A stretch of 64,000 nt of DNA, from the NCBI RefSeq assembly GCF_042453785.1, contig NC_091674.1:30577501-30641500 (forward strand), written 5' to 3'. Both the position numbers and the translations under genes were made by a program. Numbering within the stretch: position 1 is the stretch's first letter; each line of letters begins with the position of its first letter. Source of the DNA: Malus domestica (Eukaryota; Streptophyta; Magnoliopsida; Rosales; Rosaceae). Below the pieces are notes generated by a model. The model worked only from the letters and a program-made list of their open reading frames with translations. It searched no databases and had not been told where the DNA came from. This document shows, one piece after another, positions 61,068 through 64,000 of the stretch.

Positions 61068-64000
61068 CTATACACCAGCAGTGTTGTTAATGTTTTCCAA
61101 GGATATGACAGACCCAGATTTGATCTCATTTGAAGCTTGGGAATGGGACATTAGAATGTAAATAACCCACAAGTGAAGGCACAAGAAGTAAATCCCGGAC
61201 CATATTTTCGCAGTCGGATTCCTCCTCAAAAACACTACTCCGGCCAAGAATATGGACTCCAACTGCTGAAGTGCTGAACCCAGGTGCTTCCTGCCTGACC
61301 GGATTCTGTCTTCGAATAAAGGTCTGCCTGATTCTATGTCCCTTGATGAGGTAGCGGAAAATTCGGTCAATGACTTGCTTTCATCTAGCAACCTTGAGAC
61401 AGCCTGCATAATGCATAAATTTAGTACTGTCCCTCGGATACATCATCTTGCGGAATAAAGTTTCACGACAAAAGAGTTATCGGTATAATCAACATACCTC
61501 AATTCTGAACATAAGAGTTGCCTTCTCTGAGGAGAGAGCCTCAACCTGATTAGGGTTTAGGGTTTAGGTAACCAGATAAAACCTCTCACTTAAACGACCG
61601 AGGGAATTAAGAATGGGGTTCGAATGACAAACCTGGGCTTGTTTATGAATCAAATGGTCAGTCATCTGAGCAAGCCTTCGCTTGAGCTCAATTTCTACTT
61701 CTGTTGGATCATCTATCTCTTTCCTTGTGAATTCAATGTTTGCTTCCAGCTTCTGTGCCTGAAACGTAACACGTAATTTATCATGTAAATGATTACGGAA
61801 TTTTACAACATGAGGGCAATACATGAATCATCAAACAGTTCTATCAGGAAACGGCATTTAATCAATGTTGTCAAAGGCTTTAAACCATAAGCTTATTATA
61901 GTTCAAGCTCTATCTTTTCACACTATTCTATCAAGTTAGCATCCCATCCCAAGTAAATATTAACACACAAAGAGCAAACGGGGGAAAGACATAATGGATC
62001 AGCAGTTAATAAACCATCACAAGTTTTCAATATTATAGTGAAATTCTCTAACCTTATCTTGCAATCGCACAACTTTATCGGTAACAAAGGCATACTCTGC
62101 CTCCAAAATCTCTCGTTCAAGTTCAATCCCTTTTGACGCTGCCATTTTCTTTAGAGATAATTTTGTTTGATGAGTGTCGGAGATCTTCCTCCTGAGCTCT
62201 ACAAGAAAAAAAAAAGAGTTCCACATAATGATACACCAAACACAAACATGGATTTCAACATTGATAATTTAGTTTGATGAGTGTCGGAGATCTTCCTCCT
62301 GAGCTCTACAAGAAGAAAAAAGAGTTCCACATAATGATACACCAAACACAAACATTGATTTCAACATTGATAATTTAGTTTGATGAGTGTCAGAGATCTT
62401 CCGTACTTTATGAAATTATTCACTGCTTTGCTATATAAAGTCAATATGAGGCCAAAAAAGAAGTCGGTCTATTCTTAATCTACTAAGTAATATCTCTTAA
62501 ATTCAAGCACACTTCACCAAAACACAAATGAAGATCGTTAAAGGGGATTAGTTAACCAAATCCTGTGACTATTGTTCACAGGGGACTGATCAGAACATTT
62601 ATTATACTTAAATCCTTTAGCAAGAGGTAGCCCTTGAGATCAAATTTATATTTGAAAATGAAAAAAAATAAATGAATTTAAATAAGTTTTCTAGTTTCCA
62701 CACCCAATACATTAGTTTGCGATTCTAGAGAACCTACCTTCCTGGTTCACTTCTTTTAACTCAATTTGCTGTCGAAGTTCTGCTACCTGATTCGCCTGGA
62801 CTCCCAAAAGAATAAAAGAAGAAAAAGGGAAACATTTCAGCAGGAGTAAAATACAAAAACAAAAGTATTGAAGTAAGGCAAAGCACACGAGAAGCGTTTC
62901 AAATTCCCAAAAATTGAAATGAAAGACAAGAAGGAATGATTTTTACAGTATGATTTCATCCGCCATATTTGAACCATCAAAACAATTTAACCACCTGGAC
63001 AACTCCATTGCTCAAAACTTCAATTCAGAAGATTATAAAATGTCCATTAGGACCACATCAATCATTTAAATCAGGATACAATCATACCTCTAATTGAAGA
63101 TTCCATTGAACATTGGCTAGGGATTTTGCAAGGTCTGCATTTGCAGTCTGCAATCAATTTTAACATTTAGTAATAAAAAAATCCTAAATATGAGCACGGA
63201 CTAAAAAGGTCAACAAAAAGGGAAATTCGTACTTCTAGACGTAGTGGTAAAAAACATGAACTCAGAATGAAATAGAATATTTTTCTAATACACACAAGAA
63301 ACAGATGGAAAAAGGTTGTAGTACCTCCAGTTTAGCCAACCGCACAAAGGCTTCCATTCTAGTGTTGTTATGTTTCTGCTTTTCTAAATCAGCAGCTTCC
63401 ATGGTTTCCATCATAGTCATTTGCAGCTTTGAAGCCTGAAGCAGAAGGTAAATTTAAGTAATAACATTTTGCGCAATACGATAAAGAAGTTCAATTTCCT
63501 TAGATAAAACAACAATGAAAAAAATAGGATTACTGCAGCCAACCTAGGAAGAATGATAAGAACAAAATCCTAATAATCTTATTCTTACCTCTTGTGCTTG
63601 TTGTTTCACTTGCTTTTCAAGTATTTTTTCCAAGCTCTGCTTCTCGCCCTCCAATCTGGCAACCATATTTTCCCTCTCTTTGATGGCCTCCACAGCTTTA
63701 GCTGCCGCTTTCTCCGCCAGAATCTTCTCCCTCTTCTTTCTCCTTTCCTCCTTTTCACGCTCACTCTCGGAATCAGAACTTGAACCTGAGTCTGTGTCCG
63801 ACTCGGAGCTCCCATCAGTTACCGAAGTAAAACCTCGCCTTAAATCATCAGAGGTAGAACTTCTAGACGCTTCATTAGACTCATTCTTTCTCAACCGATC
63901 ACCCACATTCGCCCCTTCTAACTTCTTATTAGAACCCCAATCGTCCTTCTTTACTGAATGTAAATTACCCTCGGAAGAAAGCTCCTTAATATCAAAACGC
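61068..64000 (-). CDS. Golgin-84-like protein (GC1/GC2 type), 3' part
   Basis: Eight exons are visible: 64000-63589 (open at the window edge), 63435-63325, 63147-63088, 62795-62738, 62198-62053, 61758-61633, 61545-61498 and 61403-61068. They join in frame to a highly charged coiled-coil protein (EREKEERRKKREKILAEKAA, LEREILEAEYAF and similar heptads). Before the coil is an acidic Ser/Asp run. The last exon holds RNPTAKIWSGIYFLCLHLWV, a single C-terminal membrane anchor as in golgin-84/CASP-type golgins, followed by about 25 residues. Such proteins tether membranes at the Golgi rim. The N-terminus is outside the window. The intron upstream of exon 62198-62053 holds tandem copies of the exon's start (62156-62405). 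Confidence 0.9.
62156..62405 (-). repeat. ~107-bp tandem duplication across a golgin exon boundary
   Basis: Units start at 62156 (the real exon edge), 62263 and 62369 (partial); GATAATTT and TTTGATGAGTGTCGGAGATC mark each. Each full unit includes the exon start (ELRRKISDTHQTK) and the splice acceptor TAG with its poly-pyrimidine tract. The extra copies lie in the intron. Confidence 0.9.

Overview
This is a plant nuclear genome window. The genes are split by many short GT-AG introns, intergenic DNA is AT-rich and full of MITEs, Mutator-like and hAT-like transposons and one LTR retrotransposon, and every recognised gene belongs to a plant family. The style suggests a woody eudicot; a rosid such as apple or pear is my guess and cannot be proved from sequence alone. 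Nine protein-coding genes are recognisable, two of them cut by the window edges.

Layout. 1-533 (-): 5' part of a MOTHER OF FT AND TFL1 (MFT) gene, with a TATA box and seed-type promoter motifs. 875-4261: a DNA-transposon-like element carrying about 6.7 copies of a ~347-bp tandem repeat. 8106-9897 (-): a GPI-anchored protein of the At4g28100/At3g18050 family. 12512-14942 (-): a laccase. 16.7-22.4 kb: a cluster of DNA transposons, including a MULE that captured a piece of a SWI3B-type gene. 23053-27064 (-): a TDY-type MAP kinase of the MPK8/9/15 class. 27720-32516: a non-autonomous LTR retrotransposon. 35500-38785 (+): a linker-histone/AT-hook protein (HON4/HON5 type). 38.8-48.5 kb: gene-poor DNA with repeats. 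49451-55298 (+): a Raf-like MAPKKK of the EDR1/SIS8 clade. 56385-57558 (+): an FKBP17-2-like chloroplast isomerase. 58164-60090 (+): a DUF1295 membrane protein. 61068-64000 (-): the 3' part of a golgin-84-like gene.

The gene order MFT - laccase - MPK - Raf kinase - FKBP17-2 - DUF1295 - golgin matches, from memory, Arabidopsis At1g18100 to At1g18190. The two other genes (GPI protein, HON) match the At3g18035-At3g18050 neighbourhood. The window therefore looks like a less fractionated version of one ancestral block. The genes are unrelated in function apart from two kinases of MAPK-type cascades, and nothing suggests a gene cluster. The most unusual material is in the repeats (tandem array in a transposon, Pack-MULE, promoter MITE) and in the 5' leaders (in-frame upstream ATG of MFT, upstream ORFs of the Raf kinase and DUF1295 genes).
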